Origin: Euphorbia lathyris
Lineage: Eukaryota; Streptophyta; Magnoliopsida; Malpighiales; Euphorbiaceae
DNA: 64,000 bases
Direction of reading: 5' to 3'
Assembly: GCF_963576675.1 (NCBI RefSeq)
Contig: NC_088915.1
Location: forward strand, 34,067,501-34,131,500
The translations under genes were made by a program, and so were the position numbers. Under the pieces are notes generated by a model. It saw only the letters and a list, made by a program, of their open reading frames with translations, did no database searches and was not told the origin of the DNA. This document shows positions 23,375-35,700 of the stretch, one piece after another (the stretch's first letter is position 1; every line of letters starts with the position of its first letter).

Positions 23375-24362
23375 ACGGACAAATCCGATAGTCAGTAGCG
23401 CCCTAGCTTGTTTTGAGGACAAATATCGACTCCTAAATAAATAATATAATTTAGGCAGTTTATAATATGTCTAAACTTGAATCTTGAATTCTAGGTGTAG
23501 TTTAAGGGTCCTACTCTAAAATGGATTCGAAAGACATCTTATTAGTCCACATGTCTTGGTGGTTATTTACTCCAATACGATCTGAGTTGAAGGCTCTCCT
23601 TGGAACGTACGATCATTCTTGCTTCAAATAAAGCCACATGTATATATGATATATCCATATGATATCATATGACCCTTCCCCTTCGGTTTCGAAAGCTCTT
23701 TAGGGCTTCGGTCATTACTGATTCATTCAACCTTTTGAAACTCTGGTGAAAGGTTCGGTACGCTACCCATGTTGGGTTTTAAGCACTCCTACTAACATGA
23801 TGTCGTGTTCTTTACGATGCACCTGCTTCTCCCTTTTGCTTAGTAGGTGAGACGTCTTGTCACGCTTCTTCAGAATGATGTCACCCATATGAAACATGTT
23901 TGTTACATTCCATAGGTGTCATATCCGTTGATTATCATTCCCACAAGAAGCGTGACATGCGTCCACGGGCTCCCTACTTAGAAGTAAATATGCGAAAAAG
24001 TTTCTGTGAGTTTCAAGAAGTGTGGCCACCCTATATCACCCCTAAAGACATCACTTCACCATCCCTTTAGCTAACTCTATAAAAAAGAGACCCAAAACAA
24101 CACATTCTCCTCTTCCTGACTCTGTACATTTCTTCTCAAGCTCTCATCTCTTTCAATCTTCCAAAGAACTGCAAGGTTGCTTCTTTCTTGATTTTTGCTT
24201 TGTTGTATCGAAGTTTTGAGAAGGAAGAACTCTCGCAACTCAAAGACCCTTATTATTGTTGATCAGACCTCCTCTAGTGACTCTGGGATATGGCTCCTAA
24301 GAAACGAGACTAGAAGAATACTAACAAAGGCAAAAAAAATGGTTATCGAAAAGAAGTGATAT
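23375..24362. other. mosaic intergenic DNA with short inverted repeat
   Basis: No gene. An imperfect inverted repeat pairs 23839-23870 with 23945-23981 (core AAGAAGCGTGACA). Near 24080 a plus-strand TATA-like word (CTATAAAAAAG) precedes a leader-like stretch and a seven-codon frame (MAPKKRD, then stop) at ~24291. This looks like the 5' part of a decayed transposable element or gene. Confidence 0.4.
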
Positions 24363-24700
24363 TACGTAGATTTAGTAGCACCGTAAAGCGTCCCTGTGAG
24401 GCACCGTTGGGATCGGCCGGGGGCACTCCTATGCCTAAGTCTGTAAACTTCTTAAGAGAATAAACTGTAATGACAAAGCGAAGCTAAGAAGAGTGTGTAA
24501 GTGTACCTCTGTTGTCATGTTACAAAGGTATTTATACAGGTTTGAGTGATAACTGTAATAACCTTCTCTTAATGCTCTTTTAATGAAGAGTAATGCTCCT
24601 TTAATGCAGTCTAACTCTCTCCTCTAACCTCCAAGCTTTGGCAGGTTTTGAGATATCTTTAATGCTAGTTTAATGCTAGTGAGTTACGCCGTATAGTCAT
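24363..24700 (-). repeat. antisense LTR-like fragment (probable Ty3/gypsy)
   Basis: On the minus strand a TATA box (CTGTATAAATACC, near 24535) is followed by a leader and by GACTTAGGCATAGGAGTGCC, then a CCCCGGCCGA region (to ~24400). That arrangement resembles the R-U5 part of plant gypsy LTRs. No second copy or internal region was found, so it may be a solo or truncated LTR. Confidence 0.45.
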
Positions 24701-24782
24701 TCGTTTCTTCCAAAGGCGGATCGCCATATTAGGCGGATCCCTTCTTCCTCTTGCCGGGCGGATCTTTGTAAGAACCCGTGGC

Positions 24783-24934
24783 ACGATACCGTATTTCCAA
24801 CTATGAGCTGCATGGCGGATCATGAGTGGAACTTTACGAGACGACACCGTATTTCTCGTTATGCGCTATGTGGCGGATCGTAAGAAGGAATCCATGAGAC
24901 GACACCGTATTTCTATTTGTACGCCATATACATC
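24783..24934. repeat. three tandem 58-bp repeats
   Basis: Copies begin at 24783, 24841 and 24899, exactly 58 bp apart. Each starts ACGAYACCGTATTTC; the first two end GGCGGATC. The GGCGGATC word also recurs just upstream (24713-24760). They may be U3 enhancer-type repeats of the adjacent LTR fragment. Confidence 0.85.
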
Positions 24935-24935
24935 T

Positions 24936-25915
24936 TAGAGCCGGGCCTTTTTCCCTTTAAGCCCTTTTTGCGATTCCTCCATGTTACATGGCGAGTGTTA
25001 TCAAGAAGCAAAACAGAGATGGTCGTACTCTAGTTGGTGAAATTGACTCAAGATTACCCAGAACTTGGCAAGATGGAGATGCATCTGCCTGATCCCAGCT
25101 AACGTATTGATGATGGCTATAACAATTATTGTCTTTGATTAATCCAAATGAAAAAAGAATAGAAAAATATCAAATTTCAAATAACAGAAATGAAGTGAAA
25201 GTTTGTGAAAGTGTATGGAACACTTAAACTAGAATGGAAAGAACAAAAATACACAAATATGGGGCATGTATTAGCAGTCTCCTTAAGATAGATTTCGTCG
25301 CTATTAACGATCGTCTCCTAGTATTCAACAGATTATACAAGCGAACTCTTATCATGTGTAAGGTGTTATTACCGGACGGAGAAGAAGAACAATTTGATCA
25401 AACCGAGATCAGAATAACTTCAAAGAGAAGATTCTAATTTTTTTGTTGCAGTATACCAAAACTGTCAGTTCGATTCTGAATAAATAGAACTCAAACAAAC
25501 ATGACTATTCACGAACAGAGATGAATGTTCAGGAACAAGGTGATTGTTGGAATTACAATTAATTTTAAAAAATTAATTTGTATTTATGAATAGAACTTAG
25601 CTCAAAGTATTTTAAGGATAAAAAAATAACAAACCAAAGAAAAAGTATGTCGGCCTAAGGGTCCCTATTTCAGTGCAGCATTCGCATCACCCACGATGGT
25701 TATTATGCTTGCATATTGATTAATGTGGAGTTGGTTGTTGATCTCCAATGATTGTTAAAAAAATTTAGCGATCTTCAACTTCGATAAAAAAAATCGAAGT
25801 TTCTTTTCTCACATATTCATATTGATCTTGCGATTTTTTATTTTCTTCATCAATTTACTGAATCTTTGGTTATTCCATTCATTAGTTTTTTTGAATCTTT
25901 GGTTATTTCGTTAAA
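24936..25915. other. intergenic DNA upstream of copia C
   Basis: I see no supportable gene. The 5' LTR of the following element should lie here but no match to its 3' end was found. Confidence 0.35.
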
Positions 25916-28900
25916 ATGTCGACTCCACAATCTGAAACTCTGATTACTCCGACCACTAGAGCATCTAATCTTCACAAAATCTGTCGAGCATCTACTATCT
26001 ACATTCCGGCAAGAATCCGAGCTTAGTTCTTGTTGCTTAACGCCTTACCAGAGACAATTATCACTCGTGGAATAGTGAGTTTAAGAGAGCTTTACGTGCT
26101 AAAAATAAGATTTCCTTTCTTGATGGATCTCTTTATATGCCTAAGGAAGGAGATGTGAATCACGCCGTTTGGGAGCGATGTAATACTATGATTTTCTCCT
26201 AGATTAGTAGGTCTGTTGTGCCTTCAATTGCAAATAGCATTCAGTGGTCCGATAATCATAGTGATCCTTGCTTAATTTGGAAAAGCATTTTTCTCAAGGA
26301 GATTTGATCAAGATATCAGACTTGCAAGAGCAGATATATACCTTTATTCCAATAGTGACTGATTATTCCACTAAGCAAATGATGTTGTGGGAAGAATTGA
26401 TCAACTTCAGGCCCTTATCAGTGTGTAAGTGTACACTTGCTTGTAAATGTGCTATTTTTTTAGAAAAAGCTAAAAAGTATAAAAAAGAAGATATGGTTAT
26501 TCGTTTTTTGAAAGGGTTAAATGTGGAGTATGCTAGTGCAAAGTCTCAAATATTTCTTATGAAGCCTTTACCAGATCTTATTTATGTATTCTCTTTAGTC
26601 ATTTAGTAAGAAAGACATAATCATACTTCTAGTTTGCAGTTAGAGTCTTTTATTAATCTTGCAAAGGGACAGTTTTATGATGCAAAGACTGGACCTAAAT
26701 GTCTCCACTATGATAAGCCAGGGCACACTGTGGACCAATGTTATAGGCAGCATGTATTTCCTCCAAATTTTAAGTTTACCAAAGGCAAAATAATATAACT
26801 GGCAATGTGACTTTTGAGTCTTCTATGCTTGAAGAATCTCATGTGCAACATTTCTATAGATCAATCAGAGGGTGTCACTTTGACAAAGTACAATATGCTC
26901 GTTTGGTGGGACTCTTGGATACAAAGGACACAAGTTATAAGCATCCAAGACATGTCATTGGCAATGTTGTTTCAAGTAGTATTTTGCCTTCATTTCCATC
27001 TTTTATTAATAATGTTAACACTGTTAAAAATGACTTTATCTTGGACATTGGTGCGACATACCATATTAGTAATGATTTGACTTGTTTTATTGCTATACAT
27101 GAAGTAAATAATGTGATAGTTAGATTGCCTAACAATTAGAAATTGAATGTTACTCAAATAGGCATTGTTAGGATGAATTCACAATTACTCTTGCATAGTG
27201 TCTTTTATATACCAAGTTTTAACTTAAATATTGTTTCTATTAGTCGTTTAGCTGAGCATTCTAAGCTTGTTTGTGTCTTTACTGATGATGCGTGTCTTAT
27301 TCAGGACACTCATCTTCAGTAGACGATTGGTTCAGCTAGATTGAGCAATGGGTTGTATCTCTTAATTCGAGAGCTACTGAAGTTCCTTCTCTTAGTACTA
27401 TTCTATTGTTTCCTCTTAATTGAATAACTCTAGTCCTTTTCCTGTAAAAGTTTTATGTCATTTTAGTTTAGGCCATTTTCCTTTTTCCAAATTAGATATG
27501 ATAGGTATATCTTCTCTTTGTCTTCTAAATAACAAAGACGGTCATTTTGGTTGTGCAATTTGTCCTTTGGCAAAAATGAAGAGATTGTCTTTTCCTGTTA
27601 GTGTCACTCAAACTAGTTCTGTTTTTTACTTAATGCATTTGGATGTCGAGGGGCCTTTTAATACCGATTCCAATGTTGGTTATAAGTATTTCTTTATAAT
27701 AATCGATGATTATAGTATATATACATGGATATATCTCTTGAAAACTAAAGTACAAGCAACAAAATGTATACATGGTTTTTATAACTATGTTTTAGTGCAT
27801 TTTTCCAAATCAATTAAAATGTTTCATAGTGATAGTGCTCCTGAACTACAATTGATAGATTTATGTTTAGAAAAAGGGATCAATTCTCATATCCTTATAC
27901 TCCATAACGGAATAGTGTTATGGAGAGGAAACATCAACACCTTCTTAGTGTGGCAAGGTCTTTGCGATTTCAATCTGGTTTACCATTAGTATTTTGGGCA
28001 GATTGTACCTTACATGCAACCTATCTTATTAATTTGTATCTTACTCCTGTTTTACAAAATCAATCTCCTCACAGTGTTTTGTATCAAGAATCACCTCATT
28101 GTGATACTCAAAAAGTTTTTGGTAGCTTAGTCTATATAGTTAATCTCAAAACTAGAAAAACCAAGTTTGATTCTCATGCAATCCCTTGTGTGCTTGTAGG
28201 TTATAAATCACAGGTTAAAAGGTTTAAAGTTTTTAATTTAAAAACCAACTCGTATACTGTGTCTCGAGATGTAAAATTTGTAGAACATATTTTTCCTTAT
28301 AAGAATGCATGGCATTTTTTCTCAGATACTTCCGAAAATATTATAAGTAAGGATTTATTAGCTAGTTTGCTTTCCTTAGAAGAGCCATTTGTTTCATATT
28401 TACGGGTTGTTGCGGTACCAGTTCAGGTATAATCTTTAGTGCCTCCAGTTCAGGTACAATCTTCAGAGCTTATTAGAAATGTTTATACTACTAGTAATAT
28501 TCTCCCTGATCTTACTTTAGAAACTGATATTCCTGATGTTGATGTTGAGTCTGTATTTGAAGTTGGTAATGATGCTACATGGTTTGTTGTGAATGATTTT
28601 AATGCAGGTCCTCAGGATATTACTTAGCATGTTTTAGATGTTACAAGATGTTACAAAATCAGATAGACTAAGAGTAAAACCATCCTATTTACAAGACTAT
28701 CATTGCAATCAACTTAGTTCTATGTATTTAGTTGCACCTAAAGTTTCTGTTAAATATCCTTTGGACAATATTATTGGTTATAATAATATCTCAGATCAAC
28801 ATAGAAGTTATGTTATGAATTTAAATATCATACCAGAACCTAAGAATTATAAAGAAGCAATCAAGTATGATTGTTGGCAACAAGCTATGGACACTAAATT

Positions 28901-30365
28901 ACAGGCCCTAAAGGTTACTAAGACTTGGGAATTAGTGCCTTTATCCCTAGGAGCAGTGCCTATAGGAAGTAGATGGGTGTTCAAAGTGAAGTTAAAGAGT
29001 GATGGTACATTTGAAGGGTATAAAGCAAGGTTAGTGGCAAAGGGCTATACACAAGTTGAGGGAATTGACTATAGAGATACTTTTTCCCATGTTGTCAAGC
29101 TAAGTACAATGCGTTTGTTATTAGCATTAGTTGTTATACAAGGATGGCCATTATTTCAATGAGATGTCAATAATGCATTTCTCCATAGCGAATTACAGGA
29201 AGAAGTTTATATGGAACCAACTCTAGGTTTAAAATTACCACGTCCTAATTTGGTTTGCAAATTGACTAAGTCACTTTATGGTTTAAAGCAAGCAAGTAGG
29301 CAGTGGTATGCACATTTGTTTGATTTTCTTTATCTTCATGGTTTTATACAATGTGCATCTGGCCATTCCATTTTTATTGAACATAATTAGCAATTGGTTA
29401 ACGTTTTACTTGTATACGTGGATGATATAATCATGACAGACAATGATTTGTTGGAAATAAATTCTATTAAGCATGCTTTGGATCGTGAATTTAAGATTAA
29501 GGATTTGGGATCCTTAAAATATTTTTTTGGGTCTTGAAATAGATAGAACTAAAAAAGGGATACATATTTCACAACACATAAATTCTTTAGAATTGTTGCA
29601 AGATGCAGATTTACTGGCAGCTAAGCCAGTTGATACTCCAATGGAATCCACCTTGAGGCGTTCTAAAGATCAAGGTGAAGTTTTACATGATCCTACTGTT
29701 TATAGTAGGTTGATAAGTAGATTAATTTATCTGACCAATACTAGGCCAGATATAACATACTATGTCAATACATTAAGTCAATTTTTATCTAGGCCTACTA
29801 ATGTTCATTATGTAGCTGCAAGAAGAGTGTTATTATACATCAAAAAGAATCCAGGACATGGTTTGTTTTACCCAACCAATTCAGAATTGGCATTAAAGGC
29901 TTTTTCAGATGTGGATTGGGCCACTTGTGTTGATACTAGAAGGTCAGTTACAAGGATGTGTGTTTAGGGAGATCCTTGATTAGTTGGAAAAGTAAAAAGC
30001 AAGTGAAAGTCTCCAGATCCTCGATAGAAGCAGAATATCGAGCTCTAGCTTCTGTTACAGTCGAGGTGCAATGGTTGATTTATCTTTTCCAATCTTTAAA
30101 AATCAGTCATAAGCAACCAATTCTGTTGTTCTGTGACAACCTTTCTGCTATATATTTGACAAGAAATTCCACTTTTCATGAGCACACCAAGCACATAGAA
30201 TTAGATTGCCATTTTGTCAGGAAAAGCACAAGGCAGGCCTAGTTCATCCTCTTGCTATCTCAACTACTTATCAGATTACAGATGTCTTTACAAAGGCTTT
30301 ACCATCTAAATTATTTAATTTCTTTGTAAGAAAACTTGGAGTCCTTACTATATGTACTCCAGCTT
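25916..30365 (+). pseudogene. copia C gag-pol remnant
   Basis: Blocks in order: gag (25916-26640, with KHFSQGDLIKISDLQEQIY), a zinc knuckle in which the second Cys is Tyr (CLHYDKPGHTVDQC, ~26698), a protease motif read as DIGA instead of DTGA (~27050), integrase (27420-28300, first Asp in HLDVEGP, second in a changed HSDSAPEL), reverse transcriptase (28850-29520, with KARLVAKGYTQVEGID and YVDDIIM at ~29413) and RNase H (29890-30242). Many stops separate them. The damaged catalytic and metal-binding motifs show a long-dead copy, clearly older than elements A and B. Confidence 0.85.
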
Positions 30366-30374
30366 GAGGGGAGG

Positions 30375-30610
30375 TAATAGAATAAGTTAGATTAGTAATG
30401 GGTGTAAAATTGTAATTAAACATTATGTAGTCAAGATTAGTTAGTTATTAGTATAAATAGGTAGTCGTTGTAGGGTTAAATTAATTTTTGGATTTTCTTC
30501 TTCCTTTGTTATACACGGTCTTTTCTTTGTAAGGTTTTCTTCTTTTTCCTTAAACAGATTCATTCATTCTTCTTCAATCAACTTTTTGTCAATCTTATTA
30601 AATACAGTCT
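30375..30610 (+). repeat. 3' LTR-like region of copia C
   Basis: Begins at AATAGAATAAG right after the polypurine tract and contains a TATA motif. The end is uncertain. Confidence 0.5.
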
Positions 30611-31268
30611 CGGTTCCTTCAATTCTTAAAAATATTAGTTCTGCATTGGGAGAACTTTCTCCTGAAGGAATACGGGATACGGTGTCAGGAAAAATGGTGG
30701 TAGTAACAGTGGTGACTTATCTTCTTCTTCCGATATAGACAAGGCAATCCAAACAAATGACATTCGGACTCTCACTATATAGCAGGCCCCCAAATTTAAT
30801 AATTTGACATCAGCAGTTGAGGTGCGATTTGAAGTTCCCAAAGGGAATGATTCTCTGGACATTATTATTACGATAAAGAATGGGGATTCCTTAGACGAGC
30901 TCCCCTCCTGTGGATTATCGTGAGAATGCAATTCTTTTGGAGGTTTTAGGAGGACAAACTGAGAAGTAAGTTGCTTGGGCAAATGAGATGGACGATCAGA
31001 GCAACTGCGAGTGCAGACTTTTCCAATCCTCGTGATGAAATTATGTTGTCTTTGCTCGGTATGTTGCAGGTGGATCTCATGTCGTGTCGTACGGAATCAT
31101 GAACTGGAACCCAATGAGGAAAGCAAGAAATGGCTCATTGTCTTAGTAGTCCGGAAATGTGGAAAAACCGAATAACATAAAACAGACTGACTTCAAACTC
31201 CCAATAAACTAAAACATGAGCTTCTGATATCTATCCATTTTTTATTAGCATTTTAATCATTTCTATTA
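30611..31268. other. intergenic, nothing recognised
   Basis: GC content is somewhat higher than the flanks and short open frames occur on both strands, but none resembles a known family. It could be an old exon or transposon fragment. Confidence 0.3.
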
Positions 31269-31277
31269 TTTCTATCA

Positions 31278-31652
31278 GGGAAAAGCATAAAAATAAACAT
31301 TGTGGTTACACTCATTTTCGAACAACACTCATGTGGTTTAAAAGTTTGCAAAGTGGTACCATGTACTTCATTCCGTTAGCAAACACATACCAAATTGACT
31401 AACAGTGTTAAAAGTCAAAGGAAAAAGAGTTAATTTGGTCCTTATATTTATTTATTTTTATAAATTAACCTCATTATTATCTAATTATCACAAACAAATC
31501 CCAAAATAAAAAATAAAAATCAAATACACCATCTTCTCCATCAATCTTTAATTTTTTTTATTTTTCTTCTTTTTTTTCTCTCTTCTCTCTCTCCTCTTTG
31601 TTAATTTCTCTCTTTAAAATCAATTAAATTTTCATTTCTTTCAAAATCTAAT
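31278..31652. repeat. left TIR of the Pack-MULE
   Basis: Starts GGGAAAAGCAT. Its inner part is a CT-rich stretch matched by a GA-rich stretch in the right arm. Confidence 0.85.
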
Positions 31653-31809
31653 ACATGTCTTCAAACACTTCAACATCAACTTATTCCTATTACTAATCCT
31701 ATTTTGCAGCATAATCATTCGGGTTCCCAAACAATACTCACTATGCATTCTTTATCTCTCCTCCTCCCTCCTCTTCCCTCTCCAGAAATTTCTTTCTACA
31801 AAGAAGACC

Positions 31810-32180
31810 ATGAAAATATTCATCTTCATCCTCAGCTCATCCTCTCTTTTCTCATTCCCTGTTAATGGCCGACTTATCTCTCCTTTTCCCTCATCTCTGC
31901 CTTTCTTAGCATCCGATCCTCTGTTATTACATACCAAATCCCCAAATTCAGTACCTCCAATTCCCAAAATCTTCCCATACCCAGCGGGAAATCTTCTCCT
32001 CAACAAAATATGTGAAGCAACTGATTATCAATCGGAATGCCTGAGTTCAATTGCTCCATTCCAAACGGGGCAAACAGATCCGATTTCGGTTCTGAAAATG
32101 GAGATGCAAGCTCTTCGTCGGGGTTCGAGAAAGCATCAACCACCACTTTGGTATTGAGAGCGAAAATCCGTTGAATATTT
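31810..32180 (+). pseudogene. captured fragment of a plant invertase/pectin methylesterase inhibitor gene
   Basis: The frame from 31810 (115 codons to 32157) starts with a signal-peptide-like segment (MKIFIFILSSSSLFSF) and a Pro/Ser-rich linker. It then reads ICEATDYQSECLSSI, with the C-x8-C cysteine pair and surrounding residues typical of the PMEI domain start, followed by DPISVLKMEMQA. Near 32109 a one-base loss shifts the frame: the next frame continues plausibly (SSSGFEKAS, then LVLRAKI) to about 32180. The remaining three helices and second Cys pair are absent. Such domains inhibit pectin methylesterases or invertases in the cell wall. This copy is truncated and sits inside transposon TIRs. 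Confidence 0.75.
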
Positions 32181-32286
32181 AGAAGAATAACTAAAATGGA
32201 TGTCTTTTAATTCTATATCTCCAGGAATATGGTGTAATAACGCCTGTGAACTGGTTCCGTAATTAAAGAATATAGTGTAATTAAAG

Positions 32287-32659
32287 ATTAGATTTAGAAA
32301 GAGATGAAAATTCAATTGATTTTAGAGAGAAAAATTAACAAAGAGGAGAAAGAGAAGAGAAAGAAAAAAATAAGAAAAATTAAAAATTAAAGAGAGATGG
32401 ACAAGATGGTGTATTTGATTTTTATTTTTTATTTTAGGATTTGTTTGTGATAATTAGATAATAAGGGGGTAGTTTATAAAAATAAATCAATATAAAAACC
32501 AAATTAACTCTTTTCCCTTTGACTTTTAACATTGTTAGTCAATTTGATATATGTTTGCTAACGGAATAAAGTACATGGTATCACTTTACAAACTTTTAAA
32601 CCACATGGATGTTGTTCGAAAATGGGTGTAACCACAAGGTTTATTTGTCAACTTTTCAC
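32287..32659. repeat. right TIR of the Pack-MULE
   Basis: Reverse complement of the left TIR, ending ACTTTTCAC. Confidence 0.85.
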
Positions 32660-32668
32660 TTTCTATTA

Positions 32669-32760
32669 CTACCTCCGTTTCATATTACATGTCTTTCTAG
32701 AGATTCTTTTTTGTTTCATATTACATGCCATTTTATATGATCAGTACACGTTAAGTCACC
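32669..32760. mobile_element. partial Stowaway-like MITE
   Basis: CTACCTCCGTTTCATATTAC directly after a TA resembles the terminal repeat of Stowaway (Tc1/mariner) MITEs. GTTTCATATTACATG recurs 35 bp later. The opposite end is missing. Confidence 0.5.
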
Positions 32761-35700
32761 TTTTTTTCTGCTATAAAACGCGGGTTTACGGAAATCTATA
32801 TATAATATAAAACAGTAACGATGGAACTGAGGTGTCACTTCCTCCTTTATTACTGATAAAAAAACATAATATAATATATAATATTTTAATTTTAATTATA
32901 TTATTATATTTATCTACAAAAAGATTATTTTATCCGTACTATATCTAAGAGTTCTACAGAATTTAAATTAATCCCTAAAATCTCTCTAATTCTCTGCATA
33001 TCTATATCTAAAAGTTATACAGAATCTAAATTAATCCCTAAAATCTCTCTAATTCTCTGCATATCTGTATATAATATAAAACAGTAACGATGGAGCTGAG
33101 GTGTCACTTCCTCCTTTTTTATTGATAAAAAATATAATATAATATATAATATTTTAATTTTAATTATATTATTATATTTATCTATAAAAAGATTATTTTA
33201 TCCGTACTATATCTAAGAGTTCTACAGAATTAAAATTAATCCATAAAATCTATCTAATTCTCTTCATATCTATATCTGAAAGTTCTACAGAAACTAAATT
33301 AATCCCTAAAATCTCTCTAATTCTCTGCATATCTGTATATAATATAAAACAGTAACGATGGAGCTGAGGTGTCACTTCCTCCTTTTTTATTGATAAAAAA
33401 TATAATATAATATATAATATTTTAATTTTAATTATATTATTATATTTATCTATAAAAAGATTATTTTATCCGTACTATATCTAAGAGTTCTACAGAATTA
33501 AAATTAATCCATAAAATCTCTCTAATTCTCTCCATATCTATATCTAAAAGTTCTACAAAATCTAAATTAATCCCTAAAATCTCTCTAATTCTCTGCATAT
33601 CTACATATAATATAAAACAGTAACGATGGAGTTGAGGTGTCACTTCCTCTTTTTTTACTGATAAAAAACATAATATAATATATAATATTTTAATTTTAAT
33701 TATACTATTAAATTTATCTATAAAAAATTATTTTATCCGTACTATATCTAAGAGTTTTACAGAATTAAAATTAATCCATAAAATCTCTCTAATTCTCTCC
33801 ATATCTATATCTAAAAGTTCTACAGAATCTAAATTAATCCCTAAAATCTCTCTAATTCTCTGCATATCTATATATAATATAAAACAGTAACAATAGAGCT
33901 GAGGTGTCACTTACTCATTTTTTACTGATAAAAAACATAATATAATATATAATATTTTAATTTTAATTATATTATTATATTTATCTACAAAAAGATTATT
34001 TTATCCGTACTATATCTAAGAGTTCTACAGAATTTAAATTAATCGCTAAAATCACTCTAATTCTCTGCATATCTATATCTAAAAGTTCTACAGAATCTAA
34101 ATTAATCCCAAAAATCTCTCTAATTCTCTGCATATCTGTATATAATATAAAACAGTAACGATTGAGCTGAGGTGTCACTTCCTCATTTTTTACTGATAAA
34201 AAACATAATATAATATATAATATTTTAATTTTAACTATATTATTATATTTATCTATAAAAAGATTATTTTATCCGTACTATATCTAAGAGTTCTACACAA
34301 TTTAAATTAATCACTAAAATCTCTCTAATTCTCTGCATATCTATATCTAAAAGTTCTACAGAATCTAAATTAATCCCTAAAATCTCTCTAATTCTCTGCA
34401 TATCTATATATAATATAAAACAGTAACGATGAAGCTGAGGTGTCACTTCCTCCATTTTTACTGATAAAAAAACGTAATATAATATATAATATTTTAATTT
34501 TAATTATATTATTATATTTATCTAGAAAAAGATTATTTTATCCGTAATATATCTAAGAGTTCTACATAATTAAAATTAATCCATAAAATCTATCTAATTC
34601 TCTCCATATCTATATCTGAAAGTTCTACAGAAACTAAATTAATCCCTAAAATCTCTCTAATTCTCTGCATATCTATATATAATATAAAACAGTAACGATG
34701 GAGCTGAGGTGTCACTTCCTCCATTTTTACTGATAAAAAAATATAATATAATATATAATATTTTAATTTTAATTATATTATTATATTTATCTATAAAAAG
34801 ATTATTTTATCCGTACTATATCTAAGAGTTCCACAGAATTAAAATTAATCCATAAAATCTATCTAATTCTCTCCATATCTATATCTGAAAGTTCTACAGA
34901 AACTAAATTAATCCCTAAAATCTCTCTAATTCTCTGCATATCTATATATAATATAAAACAGTAACGATGGAGCTGAGGTGTCACTTCCTCTTTTTTTACT
35001 TATAAAAAACATAATATAATATATAATATTTTAATTTTAATTATATTATTATATTTATCTATAAAAAATTATTTTATCCGTACTATATCTAAGAGTTCTA
35101 CAGAATTAAAATTAATCCATAAAATCTCTCTAATTCTCTCCATATCTATATCTAAAAGTTCTACAGAATCTAAATTAATCCCTAAAATCTCTCTAATTCT
35201 CTGCATATCTATATATAATATAAAACAGTAACAATAGAGCTGAGGTGTCACTTACTCATTTTTTACTGATAAAAAACATAATATAATATATAATATTTTA
35301 ATTTTAATTATATTATTATATTTATCTACAAAAAGATTATTTTATCCGTACTATATCTAAGAGTTCTACAGAATTTAAATTAATCGCTAAAATCACTCTA
35401 ATTCTCTGCATATCTATATAAAGTTCTACAGAATCTAAATTAATCCCAAAAATCTCTCTAATTCTCTGCATATCTGTATATAATATAAAACAGTAACGAT
35501 TGAGCTGATGTGTCACTTCCTCATTTTTTACTGATAAAAAACATAATATAATATATAATATTTTAATTTTAACTATATTATTATATTTATCTATAAAAAG
35601 ATTATTTTATCTGTACTATATCTAAGAGTTCTACAGAATTTAAATTAATCACTAAAATCTCTCTAATTCTCTGCATATCTATATCTAAAAGTTCTACAGA

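Larger units (their letters stand above)
25916..30610 (+). mobile_element. Ty1/copia retrotransposon C, decayed, 5' LTR not found
   Basis: Plus-strand copia remains run from the gag start at 25916 through RNase H at ~30242 to a polypurine tract (TTGAGGGGAGGT, 30364-30375) and LTR-like DNA with a TATA motif (GTATAAATAGG, ~30450). Stops and frameshifts are frequent. The right limit is approximate because no second LTR is available. Confidence 0.8.
31278..32659. mobile_element. Pack-MULE-like element with ~375-bp TIRs
   Basis: The terminal inverted repeats are about 31278-31652 and 32287-32659, alignable end to end with scattered differences. Flanking 9-bp words are TTTCTATCA (31269-31277) and TTTCTATTA (32660-32668), one mismatch, fitting a Mutator-type target duplication. 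The interior (634 bp) carries a host gene fragment (31810-32180), the definition of a Pack-MULE. No transposase is present. Confidence 0.85.

Noticed and set aside
25234..25437. Plus-strand open frame of 67 codons
   Set aside because: No domain and no gene-like context.
30635..30982. Minus-strand open frame of 115 codons
   Set aside because: No recognisable domain; low support from composition or context.
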